Shown here piece after piece: positions 1 to 12,790 of a stretch of DNA of 64,000 nucleotides (within the stretch, counting starts at the first letter, position 1; the number at the start of each line of letters is the position of its first letter). The stretch comes from Anomaloglossus baeobatrachus (taxonomy: Eukaryota; Chordata; Amphibia; Anura; Aromobatidae). The translations under genes were made by a program, and so were the position numbers. Under the pieces are notes generated by a model that ran no database searches, had not been told where the DNA came from, and worked only from the letters and a program-made list of their open reading frames with translations. The stretch lies in NCBI RefSeq assembly GCF_048569485.1, contig NC_134360.1:205629792-205693791 (forward strand), read 5' to 3'.

Positions 1-3000
1 AGACTCGCGTCTGTCGTAACTATCGCCCAGGATGGGGATAGGAAGGACCTTCTTTTTGACCATGAGGTGGGAAGAAGCCACCACCGTAGAGAGTTCTTGG
101 CCGCCTGAGAAAGAAAGACGACTCTGTTGAGGGAGGTCGACTCCCCGTCCCATTGGCGGAGAATGTCACATTGTAGTGGACGCAGATGAAACTGCGCGAA
201 AAGAACTGCCTCCATTGCTACCATCTTACGTAGGAAGTGCATGAGGCGTCTCAATGTGTGCGACTGGTTCTTAAAGAAGAGATTGCAGCCCGTAGTGAAT
301 GCTGTTTGTCTAGCGGAAGCTTCACTATCGCTGAGAGAGTATGAAACTCCATGCCTAGATATGTTAGCGATAGGGTCGGGGTCGGATCTGACTTTAAAAA
401 GTTGATGATCCACCCAAAACTCTAGAGAGTCTCCAGCGCAACGTTCGGGCAGTGTCGGCATGTTTCCTAAGAGAGTGCCTTGACAAGTAGATCGTCTAAA
501 TATGGGATCGCAGAGTGACCCTGAGAGTGCAGGACTGTGACTACTGCTGCCCTGACCTTGGCGAAGACCAGTGGGACTGTCGCTAGCCGGAAGGTAGAGC
601 TACGAACAGAAGGTGTTCGTCTCCTATAACGAAGCGTAGAAACGCTAGTGCTCTGGATCAATCGGCACGTGTGGATAAGCATCCTTGATGCCTAATGATG
701 CTAGGAAATCTCCTTGGGACATTGAGGCGATGACATGGCGGAGGGATTCCATCCGGAACCGCCTGGTGTCCACGAGCTTGCTGAGCAGTTTTAGATCCAG
801 AACGGGACGGAACGGCCCGTTCTTATAGGCACCGCAAATAATTTGGGGTAAAAACCGTGACCTTGTTCCTGAAGAGGAACGGGGGTCATCACTCTTTCTG
901 CCTATAGAGTGCACCCTGTTTGCAGAAGAGCAGCGGCTCGGCCGGGAGGTGGAGAAGTTCTGAAGAATCGAGTTGGAGGACGAGAAGTGAGCTCTATCCT
1001 GTACCCGTGAGACAGAATGTCTCACACCCAACGGTCATTGACCTATGGCAGCTAAATATCGCCAAGGCGGGAGAGCCTGCTACCGACCGAGGATGCGGAG
1101 AGAGGAGGCCGCAAGTCATGAGGAAGCCGCCTTGGAAGCGGGTTTTCAGACTGTCTCTTTTTTGGGCGTGACTGAGCCCGCCAAGAATCTGAGCTCCTCT
1201 GATCCTTTTGAGTCCACATTGGACGAGGAAAAATGGGACCTGCCCGAGCCTCGAAAAGACCGAAACCCCGACTGCCTCTTGCTCTGTTGGGGTTTGTTGT
1301 GTCCGGGCTGAGGAAAGGATGAATCCTTACCCCTGGACTGTTTAATGGTTACATCCAAACGCTCACCAAACAGTCGGTCAGTAGAAAAAGGCAACTGGTT
1401 AAGCACCCTTTTTTGGAAGCAGAATCTGCCTTCCATTCACTTAACGAGCAGACCAGGCTCTGCTTAAAAACACGGAGTAGCGGAGGCTACTGCCGCACGG
1501 TTCGCAGAGTCTAGGGCAACCTGAATCGCGTAAGAAACAAATGCAGACATTTGAGAGGTTAAGGATGCCACCTGCGGCACAGATGTACGTGTAACCGTGT
1601 CAATCTGTGTAAGACAAGCTGAAATAGCTTGGAGTGCCCCAAGGGTGAGAATGCTGGAGCCAACGGTGCGCCGACAGCCTCATAGATGGATTTAGACCAG
1701 AGATCCATCTGTCTGTCAGTGGCATCCTTAAGTGCAGCTCCATCTCCCACTGCAACTATGGATCTAGCTACAAGCCTGGAGATTGGAGGATGCCGCTTGG
1801 GACACTGGGTCCAGTCCTTGACCACGTCAGGGGGCAGGGATAACGTGTATCCTAAGCCGTTTGGAGAAGCGCATATCTGGATAAGTGTGGTGTTCCTGGA
1901 CTGCCTCTCTGAAGGCAGAGTGGTCCAGAAAAATACGTGAAGCCGACTCCTCCACTGGAGGAGCTGGGTGAGAAATAACCAACATTCTATTGATGGACGC
2001 TATAAGATTATTCACTATGGCGTCACCATTAGGTGTATCCAGATTGAGAGCGGTCTCAGGATCAGAATCCTGAGCCGCTACTTCCGCCTCATTACACAGA
2101 GAGTCCTTCTGCTAGGACCCTGATGAAACCGAGGGCCGCTCATAGTGAGCCCGCTTAGGCTGTCTGGGACTGACGTCTGTGCAGAGCCGTGACTCTGGGA
2201 TGCGTGTGACATTCCCGGAGCTGTTAGTTGTTCACACTGAGGGGGGCCATGGATCAATGATTCAACAGTGCCCATGTTGTGAGAGACATGTCCGGACTGC
2301 TAGGCTTCTAGTATCATAGCCATAGTCTCAGAAAATCTGTCAGTAAATACTGCAGACACCGTCCTCATCCTCTGGCCATTAGCAGAGACTCCGGCTGAGT
2401 TGGATACAATGGGGGTCTATGTAACCTGCCGGCCGTATAGCCGTACATGCTGTACCGGCTGCATAGAAAAACATGTGGTTCTGCACCTTTGTTTTACACA
2501 GAGAATATGCTGATAACTCCTCCGCACAATCCAGGAGGGTATATACAACGTGCGACCAAACAGTGCAATGTATATAGTACAAGCATATCTATAAGTGCAC
2601 TTCTGCACTAGTGGGGTTAGCACCACAGGTGCTGCTTAACGCCTGTTGCAGCGATTGTGTGACTATCAGAATGCCAGGGTCTTCCACACTTGTCTCTGTA
2701 TCGTACAGAAACTGACACTAATGGCTGCCGGCGTCCTGTGTAGAGAAGGAAGCCGTGGGCGTGCCTGAGAAAGTGCGGGAATCCGGTTTCACAGTGCACA
2801 CAGTGAGAGGGGTGGAGTATGCAAAACATACTCCAGCTCTCAGCGCTGCTGTGCTATGCAGCGTCACGCCCCTACCCTGACTGTCAGGCCTGTGGGCGGT
2901 AACGAAGGGAGACTAGGCCCAGAAGCCGGGGACTCGAGTTAATAAGCGCGGCCGGCATATCAGTGCTGGCCGGCGCGGAAGTCCCCGGCGCACCACAAAT

Positions 3001-3680
3001 CCCAGCGGCGCCTTAAATAAAAATGGCAGCGGCGGTTAGCGCGGTAGTCACCCAATACACTAACACACCCAGCAACGCTGTGGTGTGCGATGGCACTAGT
3101 GCGGACAGCGCCGCTGTCCCTGGCGCACTAACACACCCAGCAGTGCTGCCGTGTGTCTGCGCGGTCCCCACAGGGACACAGAGTACCTCCATGTAGCAGG
3201 GCCATGTCCCTGAAGATACTCCGCTCCATGTCCAGCAGATACCAGGGGCTGTGGATGGAGCACGGCCTCAGTGCCTGGAGACCGATAGAATCCCACTTCA
3301 CCCAGAGCCCTGTAAAAAGGGATGGGGAAGGAAGCAGCATGTGGGCTCCAGCCTCCGTACCCGCAATGGGTACCTCAACCTTAACAAACACCTCCGACAT
3401 GAAGTGGGGTGAGAAGGGAGCATGCTGGGAGCCCTGTATGGGCCCTCTTTTCTTCCATCCGACATAGTCAGCAGCTGCTGCTGACTAAACAGTGGAGCTA
3501 TGCGTGGATGTGTTGCCTCCTTCGCACAAAGCACAAAACTGGTGAGCCAGTGATCCCACTGGGGGTGTATAGCCAGAAGGGGAGGGGCCTTACACTTTTA
3601 AGTGTAATACTTTGTGTGGCCTCCGGAGGCAATAGCTATACACCCAATTGTCTGGGTCTCCCAATTAGGAGCGAAAAAGA
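1..3680 (-). mobile_element. DIRS-type retroelement copy A, partial at window edge
   Basis: This fossil is cut by the window start. Along the minus strand it has an outer terminal repeat (about 3500-3680, ending in the shared motif CCCAATTGTCTGGGTCTCCC), a GC-rich leader, a gag-like region and an RT region (about 1030 down to 1). It belongs to the same subfamily as D and F but has one unit of the leader repeat where they have about three. The coding parts are broken many times, so it is an old copy. It lies in an ORC1 intron in the gene's sense direction. Confidence 0.85.
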
Positions 3681-3793
3681 AAATATGGACAACAACTGTA
3701 CGGATCTCATAGGGGAATGAGTCCAGATCAATAGCGAGCAGCGCCTGCTGTGTAGTCAGCATTATTGGTGCATTGCAAATGTAATATCTATTA

Positions 3794-3893
3794 TTGATCA
3801 CCCATGTATTGATGGAATTAAAGTGCAGCTCCATGAGAGGGGCAAAAATTGTAAAATACGACTAAAAAATAATAATAAATAAATAAAATATTG

Positions 3894-3924
<31 letters not shown>

Positions 3925-4010
3925 TTATTATTATTTTTTTAGTTGTATTTTACAATTTTTGCCCCTCTCATGGAGCTGCACTTTAATTCCATCAATACAT
4001 GGGTGATCAA
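3794..4010. repeat. 217-bp near-perfect palindrome with AT-rich centre
   Basis: The left arm from 3794 (TTGATCACCCATGTATTGAT) is matched in inverted form by the right arm ending at 4010 (ATCAATACATGGGTGATCAA). The pairing continues through TGCAGCTCCATGAGAGGGGC and its complement to a (TA)n centre near 3900. It behaves like a fold-back MITE. It lies between DIRS copy A and ORC1 exon 8. Confidence 0.9.
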
Positions 4011-4061
4011 GGAGCAGTGCCTAGCAATCAATTAGCAATCTGATATTAGTCAATGACTCAC

Positions 4062-4308
4062 TGTTTTATTTGGGGTCCTAGCTGAGGATTTCCCAGCCGA
4101 TGTCGGCGTCCGAGGCGTCTGCCTTTTCCTTGCTGATCTCTTTGGAGACTTCTTATCTTCCATTTCTGCTTCTTCATCATCGTCGTCGTCGTCGTCGTCA
4201 TCATCATCATCTTCACTGCTACTCCACACTGTCAGCTTCTTCTCGATTACAAATTCTTCATCTTCATCCAGATCGTCAAAATCCTCCAAATTTCCTTCTG
4301 ACATGATC
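4062..4308 (-). CDS. ORC1: ORC1 exon 8, acidic run then basic linker
   Basis: It encodes a very acidic segment with about twelve consecutive Asp residues after WSSSED, then Lys/Arg-rich sequence ending in KSSARTPNKT. It corresponds to the human stretch AEISDSSSDEEEASTPPLP that precedes the AAA+ module. The Asp run is coded by a GAC/GAT trinucleotide repeat. The acceptor is TTCTCCAG and the donor AAAACA then GTGAGTCA, ending in phase 0. A 217-bp palindrome starts about 50 bp downstream in the next intron. The remaining exons are left of the window. Confidence 0.85.
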
Positions 4309-5473
4309 CTGGAGAAGGAAGATCAAAATCATGAAGCTCGACTATCCAACAAGAGGCCATTACCGTGTTATTCTCAAGTATGATAAATGGGTAAAATTGG
4401 AAAGGGTTGGTAAAAGTGAAGTTTGCCATATCTCTCTTATGAAAAATCTTCTTTGCTCTCAAGAACAAAGGAATTTATAATTCTATTATTTCATACTAGG
4501 TGCAGTCTACCAGAAGTAGCCGGTCTCCTAGGCAAAGAGTGCAGCGCTGCACTAACAAATTCTTTGCTCTAGAGCTTGTAAGCGCTGCTCTGAAGCTTTA
4601 GTTGCACTCCATGTCTCCGATGCTGCGGGAACAAAGCTGCCCCATTTAGTACCATTGTAGACTGACTATTTGGACCAGTGGCCCAAATTTTTTGGAATCA
4701 TTTAGGAGCTCATTGATCTCTGCAAGGAGGAAGTTGGTAAGCAGAGAAGAGATTTATTCCTGAAGATGGGATCATGAGAATAACCCTTTAGGAAGATTGT
4801 CCTCAATCAAGAAACCCTCCCAAAATCATCCGATAGGACATTCTGAAAATGTACAGCATTGCTTACCTAATCTGTCTGCGGATTAAACTAGCAGATGCCT
4901 GGGCGGACTTCCTGCGTGAACGCGGTGTTTCAGGCCCCCCGCCATCGTGCTCTTTGGTTGGCCTGCTGCAAAATAAAAGTTGCAAACACAGACTTGATGT
5001 TACGCACAATTTGCTTTTGCTCCAAATTAAGAAAAAAGTCACTCATGTAAAAACTGTAAAGTCAATAGAAAATGTTTTTCATCTACCTTTAAAGGAATTG
5101 TTAAATAAATGTTACTGGGAGCAAAGAAGGTCTGAAATATCAAAACCTGGCGTACTCCGCTGTCATCACCCTCAAGGTGCCTACGTAGGTAGCTTCAGTG
5201 GCTCTGCACTGGGAATATAAATGATGACATGGCCGTTCTTCTATTACAGGACCACTAATGTCTGCAGCGGTTAAGTGCCTAGAAAGGCGAGGCATCAGAT
5301 GTTCCTCTGATGAGGAGTCTCTCTAATGACCTCAGTGGTCCCATGACAGAAGAACATGGACGTCATTGTTTCCGCTACAGATCTCCGGAGCAGCCTCCTG
5401 TCCGAAGCATTTACCAACGGTCTCCTGTGTCCCCCCCAATGAAGCAATAGAGAAATAACGAATATCAATTCAC
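4309..5473. other. ORC1 intron 7, little recognised
   Basis: No coding exon or intact element is recognised. A segment at about 4500-4700 (CCTAGGCA, then TTTGCTCTAGAGC, then GCTCTGAAG) resembles 36840-36978, so a dispersed repeat is present. A further ORC1 linker exon here cannot be excluded. Confidence 0.5.
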
Positions 5474-5581
5474 CTTCTGGAAGAGTTTGTAACTTTCTTT
5501 GGGGTGATATTTTTCTCTGGCGTTTTAGGCTTCACCTTTTCATTCCTTTCGGAAAGTTTTCTTCCATTAGTTCTGTCATGC
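5474..5581 (-). CDS. ORC1: ORC1 exon 7, linker
   Basis: A short basic exon encodes HDRTNGRKLSERNEKVKPKT and a Lys-rich continuation. The acceptor is TTTTCCTGTAG and the donor AGAAG then GTGAATTGA. It has no strong sequence match of its own. It is supported by open frame, charge composition, splice sites and phase agreement with exons 6 and 8. Confidence 0.75.
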
Positions 5582-5703
5582 CTACAGGAAAAGCACAAAA
5601 ATAAGTAAAAACGGATCATAGAAACAAAAAATTCTACTTTAAAAACTTGAAATGGCATTAAATAAAAAAAAAAAAAAAGTTTTGTACGGAGAATGAGACT
5701 TAC

Positions 5704-5968
5704 TGTGATTTTCTTGACTTTCGCTCCTCGGATGGCGCAGGTTTAAAAGGGGTCAGTTTTCTATGAGGTTTTGTATTGTGTCTAGATTTTTGCCTGTCTT
5801 CACTTACACCGCTCTGAGACCAGTCTTCATCAATCAGCATCTTTTTGGGAGGGGAATCCAGGAGTCCAGAGAAAGCGACTCTTCGTTTGGGAGCAGCTGG
5901 TTCCAGAGCCTTAGACTGACCCAGAGAGTCTTTCTCCATCGGCAACCTGCACCGGGAGTTTGGTGGAC
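5704..5968 (-). CDS. ORC1: ORC1 exon 6, linker
   Basis: The translation contains APKRRVAFSGLLDSPPKKML, matching the human linker motif IKRKVAFSEITSPSKRSQP. It continues as a Ser/Lys/Arg-rich disordered segment. The acceptor is TTTCCCTAG and the donor CACA then GTAAGTCTC. A short Ser-Pro motif (DSPPKK) resembles a CDK site. The intron upstream (5969-12414) is filled by DIRS copy B inside a TIR transposon. Confidence 0.88.
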
Positions 5969-6087
5969 CTAGGGAAAGGAGAACAAGCTAGTAATCTGAG
6001 AAATCCAAACATACACATTTTAGAGGACATTACCGTATTTTTCGGATTATAAGGCACACTTTTCCTCCCAAAAAGTTGTGAGGAAAG

Positions 6088-9000
6088 AAGGGAATTTTGT
6101 TTACTTACCGTAAATTCCTTTTCTTCTAGCTCCTATTGGGAGACCCAGACAATTGGGTGTATAGCTTCTGCCTCCGGAGGCCACACAACGTATTACACCT
6201 TAAAAAAGTGTAATCCCTCCCCTCTGCCTATACACCCTCCCGTGCATCACGGGCTCCTCAGTTTTGGTGCAAAAGCAGGAAGGAGAAAACTTATAAATTG
6301 GTCTAAGGTAAATTCAATCCGAAGGATGTTCGGAGAACTGAACCAAAAGAACAATTCAACATGAACAACATGTGTACACAAAAGAACAAACAGCCCGAAG
6401 GGCACAGGGGCGGGTGCTGGGTCTCCCAATAGGAGCTAGAAGAAAAGGAATTTACGGTAAGTAAACAAAATTCCCTTCTTCTTTGTCGCTCCATTGGGAG
6501 ACCCAGACAATTGGGACGTCCAAAAGCAGTCCCTGGGTGGGTAAAAGAATACCTCGATAAAAAGAGCAGACACGACTCCCTCTTACAGGTGGGCAACCGC
6601 CGCCTGAAGGACTCGCCTACCTAGACTGGCGTCTGCCGAAGCATAAGTATGCACCTGATAGTGTTTCGTGAAAGTGTGCAGACTAGACCAGGTAGCTGCC
6701 TGACACACCTGCTGAGCCGTAGCCCGGTGCCGCAGTGCCCAGGACGCTCCCACGGCTCTGGTAGAATGGGCTTTTAGCCCTGAAGGAAGCGGAAGCCCAG
6801 AAGAACGGTAGGCTTCAAGAATCGGTTCCTTGATCCACCGAGCCAAGGTTGACTTGGAAGCCTGCGAACTCTTACGCTGGCCAGCGACAAGGACAAAGAG
6901 CGCATCTGAACGACGCAGGGGCGCCGTGCGAGACACGTAGAACCGGAGTGCTCTCACCAGATCCAAAGAGTGCAAATCCTTTTCACATTGGTGAATTGGA
7001 TTAGGGCAAAATGAAGGTAAGGAGATATCCTGATTGAGATGAAAAGGGGATGCCACCTTAGGGAGAAATTCCGGGACAGGACGCAGAACCACCTTATCCT
7101 GGTGAAAAACCAGGAAGGGGGCTTTGCATGACCGCGCTGCAAGCTCTGACACTCTTCGGAGTGATGTAATCCTGAAGACGCTACGAGCCAGGACTCAATG
7201 GCCACACAGTCAGGTTGAGGGCCACAGAATTCAGATGGAAAAACGGCCCTTGTGACAGCAAGTCTGGGCGGTCTGGAAGCGCCCACGGTTGACCCACCGT
7301 GAGATGCCACAGATCCGGGTACCACGATCGCCTCGGCCAATCTGGAGCGACGAGAATGGCGCGACGACAGTCGGACCTGATCTTGCGTAACACTCTGGGC
7401 AGCATCGCCAGAGGAGGAAATACATAAGGCAGTCGAAACTGCGACCAATCCTGAACTAATGCGTCCGCCGCCAGAGCTCTGTGATCCTGAGACCGTGCCA
7501 TGAAGGCCGGGACCTTGTTGTTGTGTCGTGACGCCATGAGATCGACGTCCGGCGTTCCCCAGCGGCGACAGATCTCTCGAAACACGTCTGGGTGCAGAGA
7601 CCATTCCCCCGCGTCCATGCCCTGACGAATGAGAAAATCTGCTTCCCAGTTTTCTACGCCCGGGATGTGAACTGCGGAGATCGTGGAGGCTGTGGCTTCC
7701 ACCCACTGCAGAATCCGCCTGACTTCCTGGAAGGCCTGACGACTGCGCGTGCCGCCCTGATGGTTGATGTATGCGACGGCAGTGGCGTTGTCCGACTGTA
7801 TACGGATCTGTCTGCCCTCCAGCCACCGATGGAAGGCCAATAGGGCTAGATACACTGCCCTTATCTCCAGAACATTGATCTGAAGGGAGGACTCTACCGG
7901 AGTCCAGGTTCCCTGAGCCCTGTGGTGGAGGAAAACCGCTCCCCACCCTGACAGGCTCGCGTCCGTGGTGACCACAGCCCAGGTTGGGGGTAGGAAGGAT
8001 CTTCCTTGCGATAGAGAATTGGGAAGGAGCCACCACTGAAGAGACGTCTTGGTTGCAAGGGACAGAGAGACGTTCCTGTCGAGGGAAGTCGACCTCCTGT
8101 CCCATTTGCGGAGAATGTCCCATTGGAGTGGCCGCAGATGGAATTGCGCGAACGGCACTGCCTCCATCGCTGCCACCATCTTCCCCAGGAAGTGCATGAG
8201 GCGCCTCAAGGGGTATGACTGACCCCGAAGAAGAGATTGCACCCCTGCCTGCAGGGAAAGCTGTTTGTCCAGCGGTAGCTTGACTACCGCTGACTGTGTA
8301 TGAAACTCCATCCCGAGGTAAGTCAGTGATTGGGTCGGTGTCAACTGGGATTTTGGGAAGTTGATTATCCACCCGAACTGCTGGAGAGTCGCCAGAGCGA
8401 CGGTAAGGCTGTGTTGACACGCCACCCGAGAAGGTGCCCTGACTAGGAGATCGTCTAAGTAGGGAATCACCGAGTGGCCCTGAGTGTAGGACCGCCACAA
8501 CGGATGCCATGACTTTGGTGAACACCCGTGGGGCTGTCGCCAGGCCGAAAGGCAATGCCACGAACTGAAGGTGTTCGTCCCCGATGGCGAAACGCAAGAA
8601 GCGTTGATGTTCGGGTGCGATCGGCACATGGAGATAAGCATCCTTGATGTCGATCGATGCTAGGAAGTCTCCTTGTGACATCGAGGCGATGACCGAGCGG
8701 AGAGATTCCATCCGAAACCGTCTGGTGCTCACATGTCTGTTGAGCAGTTTGAGGTCCAGAACGGGACGGAATGATCCGTCCTTCTTTGGCACCACGAACA
8801 AGTTGGAGTAAAAGCCGCGACCATGTTCCTGAGGGGGAACAGGGATCACAACTCCCTCTGTCTTCAGAGTGACCACTGCCTGAAAAAGTGCGTCGGCCCG
8901 AGCGGGGGCGGAGAGGTTCTGAAGAAACGAGTCTGAGGACGAGAGCTGAACTCTATCCTGTAACCGTGAGACAGAATGTCTCTCACCCTTCGGTCTTGAA

Positions 9001-11660
9001 CATGTGGCCACCAGGCGTCGCAAAAGCGGGAGAGCCTGCCACCGACCGAGGATGCGGTTCGGGGATGCCGAGAGTCATGAGGAGGCCGCCTTGGAGGCAG
9101 CGCCTCCGGCGGCCTTTTGGGGGCGTGACTTAGACCGCCACGCATAGGAGTTCCTCTGGCCTTTCTCCGGCCTGCTGGACGAAGCGGATTGGGACTTGGC
9201 GGAGGGACGAAAGGACCGAAACCTCGATTGAATTTTCCGTTGCGGAGGTCTCTTAGGTTTGGACTGGGGTAAGGAGGAGTCCTTTCCCTTGGATTCCTTA
9301 ATAATCTCATCCAATCGTTCGCCAAACAATCGGTCGCCAGAAAACGGCAAAACGGTTAAGAACCTCTTGGAGGCAGAGTCTGCCTTCCATTCGCGCAGCC
9401 ACATGGCCCTGCGGACTGCCACAGAATTAGCGGATGCCACCGCTGTACGGCTAGCAGAATCTAGGACTGCGTTCATGGCGTAGGAAGAAAAAGCTGACGC
9501 CTGAGAGGTCAAAGACGCAACCTGCGGAGCAGAATTACGTGTAACCGCATTAATCTCAGCCAGACAAGCTGAGATAGCTTGTAGTGCCCACACGGCTGCA
9601 AAGGCCGGGGCAAAAGACGCGCCCGTGGCTTCATAGATGGATTTCACCAGGAGCTCTATCTGCCTGTCAGTGGCATCCTTTAGCGATGAGCCATCTGCCA
9701 CCGATACCACAGATCTAGCCGCCAATCTAGAGACTGGAGGATCCACCTTGGGACACTGAGCCCAACCCTTAACTACGTCAGAGGGGAAGGGGTAACGTGT
9801 GTCAGTGAGGCGCTTAGTAAAGCGCTTGTCCGGAACCGCTCTGGGCTTCTGGACAGCATCTCTGAAGTTAGAGTGATCGAAAAATGCACTCCGTGTACGT
9901 TTGGGGAACCGAAACTGGTGTTTCTCCTGCTGAGAAGCCGACTCCTCTACAGGTGGCGGCGGGGGAGACAGATCTAACACCTGGTTGATGGACGAGATAA
10001 GATCATTTACTAAGGCGTCCCCTTCAGGTATATCAAGATTGAGGGCAACGTCAGGTTCAGAGCCCTGAGCTGCGACGTCCGCCTCGTCCTCCAGAGAGTC
10101 CTCGAGCTGGGAACCCGAGCAGCGTGAAGAAGTCGGGGAAGATTCCCAGCGGGCCCGCTTAGTCGGTCTGGGACTGAGGTCCGGGCAGGAGTCCTTCGCG
10201 TGGGACCTAGGGCCCAACCTGGGAGCGCGCTGCGGCGCGGACCGAGAGGGGCCTGGAGGCGACGAGCTAACGGGGACCGGGGCCTGTGTAAGGACCGGTC
10301 TGGACTGCAAAGCTTCTAGCAGCTTGGCAGACCATTTGTCCATAGACTGAGCCATGGATTGTGAAAGTGACTCAGAGTTTCTCAGCAAACTCTGTCCCTG
10401 CCGCCTGGACAGGGGGAGCAGGGGGGGTCTACATGAGCCGAGGGGCCCACTAGTGACCGAGGCTCCGGCTGAGCAAGCGAAACAGGGGTCGAGCATTGCT
10501 CACAGTGAGGGTAGGTGGAACCCGTAGGTAACATAGCCGCACAAGAGGTACAGGTCGCAAAAAAAACCCTGTGCCTTAGCACCTTTGCTCCTTTTGGACG
10601 ACATGCTGTTGTCTCCTAGGAGAGTGATCACTGAGGGTATATGGGAAGGGGTATACAGCCCGACCGAACAGAAATATGTATATAAATACGTATCTATTCC
10701 GGCACCCTGGGGGGGACCAGCACCGGGTGACCGGTGTGGCTGACCGACCGCTAAAAAGCGGAGTGTGTGTCCTTCAGATTCCCTGCCTTAGGTCTCCCAG
10801 AGCTGCAGAGCTCTTCTCTGATAATCCTCCACCGGCAGAATGCCAAAAAACATGGCTGCCGGAGCTCTCAGGGGAGGAGTGGAGCCGTGGGCGGTGCTAG
10901 AAAAGTGCGGGAATCTGGGGTCCCCACAGTGATCAGTGAGGGGGGAGGAAACATACAGGATGCTCCGGCCCTCACAGCCGACGTCAGGCCGTCCGTCCCG
11001 CCCTTACCCCTGACAGGCAGGCCCGGGGGCGGGATTTTTGCTACTAGGCCGCGATGAAGCCGGGGACTAAATTTAAGACCGCGGCCGACAAGCAGGCACG
11101 GTCGGCACGGAAGTCCGCCGGTCTTCACAAATCAGCAGCTGCTGCAGCGTCCGGGAAGAAGGCGCTCCATGCACAATCCCCATGGGGACACAGAGTACCT
11201 TATAGATGCAGGGCCCGGTCCCTGAGGATGAATAGACTCCTGTCCAGCAGATTCCCACAGGGGCTGCGGAGGGAGCCCGGTCCCAGTGAATGGATGACCG
11301 GTCAGGATCCCACTTCTCCCAGAGCCACTAAGGGATGGTGAAGGAAAACGGCATGAGGCTCCGGCCTTTGTACCCGCAATGGGTACCTCAACCTTAACAG
11401 CACCGCCAACATAGTGGGGTGAGAAGGGAACATGCCGGGGGCCCTCTTTTCTTCCAACCGACATAACTAAGTTGAGAATGCATGAGTGGATGTGTGCCTC
11501 CTATCACACAAAGCATAAAACTGAGGAGCCCGTGATGCACGGGAGGGTGTATAGGCAGAGGGGAGGGGTTACACTTTTTAAGGTGTAATACTTTGTGTGG
11601 CCTCCGGAGGCAGAAGCTATACACCCAATTGTCTGGGTCTCCCAATGGAGCGACAAAGAA
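6088..11660 (-). mobile_element. DIRS-type retroelement copy B
   Basis: About 5.6 kb, with parts in minus-strand order: outer repeat (11515-11660), leader, gag-like region (about 10590-9075, with a CxxC...HCxxC zinc motif at its N-terminus), RT and RNase H (about 9020-7180, motifs PYLDDLLV and TTDASLSGWG), tyrosine recombinase (about 7150-6583, HSTRAVGASW), internal complementary region (6418-6515) and inverted terminal repeat (6088-6260). Long frames remain open, so it is fairly young, with few breaks. It is inserted in a TIR transposon in ORC1 intron 5, sense to ORC1. Confidence 0.9.
6109..6435. promoter_or_regulatory. Splice-bracketed terminal segment of DIRS B
   Basis: On the minus strand (element and ORC1 sense) CCTTTTCTTCTAG precedes 6435 and GTAAGTAAAC follows 6109. 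Because the bracketing sequences are inverted repeats, the plus strand has the same acceptor (ending 6129) and donor (in 6418-6515). The length is about 327 bp. The signals are seen directly. Use by the spliceosome is not shown. Confidence 0.6.
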
Positions 11661-12414
11661 ATGAGGTGTGCGTCTTAAAATCCGAATATAGCTTTACCTG
11701 GGGGGCCTGTCTGTGCATCGATCGGCTGTGTGCGGGCCGCCAGGTGCCTGTTGCTGCGTGCGGGCGGCAGCCGTGTTCCTGTGTGCAGACGGCAGCTAAG
11801 TGACTGTCAGTGCCAGCTGCCTCTCTGTGCGGGTGAACGGGCGGCCTGCCACTCTGTGCGTGCGGGTGGCTGTTTCCCAGTGTGTCCGCAGTCCCAGTTT
11901 CAAATCATGGCGCCGGGAGTCAGTGTGTGCGCAGATGGAGCTCTTGGATGAGAGCTCCATCTGCGCTCGCGCTGCTCCATGCGCCATCATTTAAACCGGG
12001 ACTGCGGACACTTACCGCACCGGCCTGCTGCACCATTCACCGACCGCAGCTGCTGCCACTACTGACCCGCCGCGCCTGCCAGCACAACCTCTGCCTCCTG
12101 TGACCCAGCTTCACCACCACTGCTGCGCCCCTCCGGTAAGACAAAACCAGAGTATAAGACGGACCCCCATTTTTATTTTTTTTACCCTTATTTTATCTCT
12201 AAATTTGGGGTGCATCTTATAATCCGGTGCATCTTATAAAGTGAAAAATACGGTACATATAAATAAAAGCTGTACTTTATATATAAAAAAAACAAAAAAC
12301 ACAATCCCCAAAAAATAAGCAGATGAAAGGAAAGCAAAAACAAAAAAACACCCATAAGGCATGAGCCGATCTGCCACCCCCCAAAAAAATATGTATATAA
12401 AAGATAAAACCTAC

Positions 12415-12790
12415 TATTCAGCTGCAGTTTCTTCCGGGCACTGGGGGTGTCCGTGCCATTGGGTATCCTCTGCGCTCCTCTCTCTTTGGAATGTGAACTT
12501 TTGGAGGACGAGTGTCGAGACTCAATTTCAGCCTCCTTTTTTTGTGACCTGGTGGCACTGCGAGTGATCTGTCGGCTCTCGCCCGCATCGCTTTTGTGTG
12601 TATAGAATTTGGGCTTCGGTAACGATTTTTCAGACACGGCTCCGTTATGCACAAGGATGTCATCCTTCCTTTCAAAGAGACTGGAGGATAATGGTTTGAA
12701 AGTTTTTCCATCCCATGATAGCTTCACATACAGGGCATGTCCGGACTTCTTTGCTTCAGGAAAAGGATCTTCAGGGTCTAATTGAGTTAT
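12415..12790 (-). CDS. ORC1: ORC1 exon 5, end of BAH domain and basic linker
   Basis: It encodes ALYVKLSWDGKTFKPLSSSL, which matches human [20 protein letters not shown], then a Lys/Arg/Ser-rich linker including IESRHSSSKSSHSKER (human IESRHSASKSR). The acceptor is TTCTTTAG. Two overlapping donors exist. The one giving GTAGGT after AATA was chosen because it alone keeps phase with exon 6. The linker is expected to be disordered and to contain nuclear-localisation and CDK-site features, but no single site is claimed. Confidence 0.88.

Larger units (their letters stand above)
6031..12255. mobile_element. TIR DNA transposon (non-autonomous) split by DIRS copy B
   Basis: The left end TACCGTATTTTTCGGATTAT is matched inverted by the right end, which finishes AAAAATACGGTA at 12255. 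Internal subterminal sequences, GGATTATAAGGCACACTTTT on the left and GCATCTTATAATCCGGTGCA on the right, are also related. Sequence resumes at 11661 after DIRS B with GAGGTGTGCGTCTTAAAATC. No transposase is visible. The family is uncertain, possibly hAT-like. Confidence 0.7.

Noticed and set aside
4849-5220. 123-codon plus-strand frame in ORC1 intron 7
   Set aside because: No family resemblance, no splice or promoter context and ordinary intron composition.
12188-12411. Extension of the ORC1 exon 5 reading frame into hydrophobic sequence
   Set aside because: The frame runs past a good donor (GTAGGT) into intron and DNA-transposon sequence. The hydrophobic tail is not ORC1-like.
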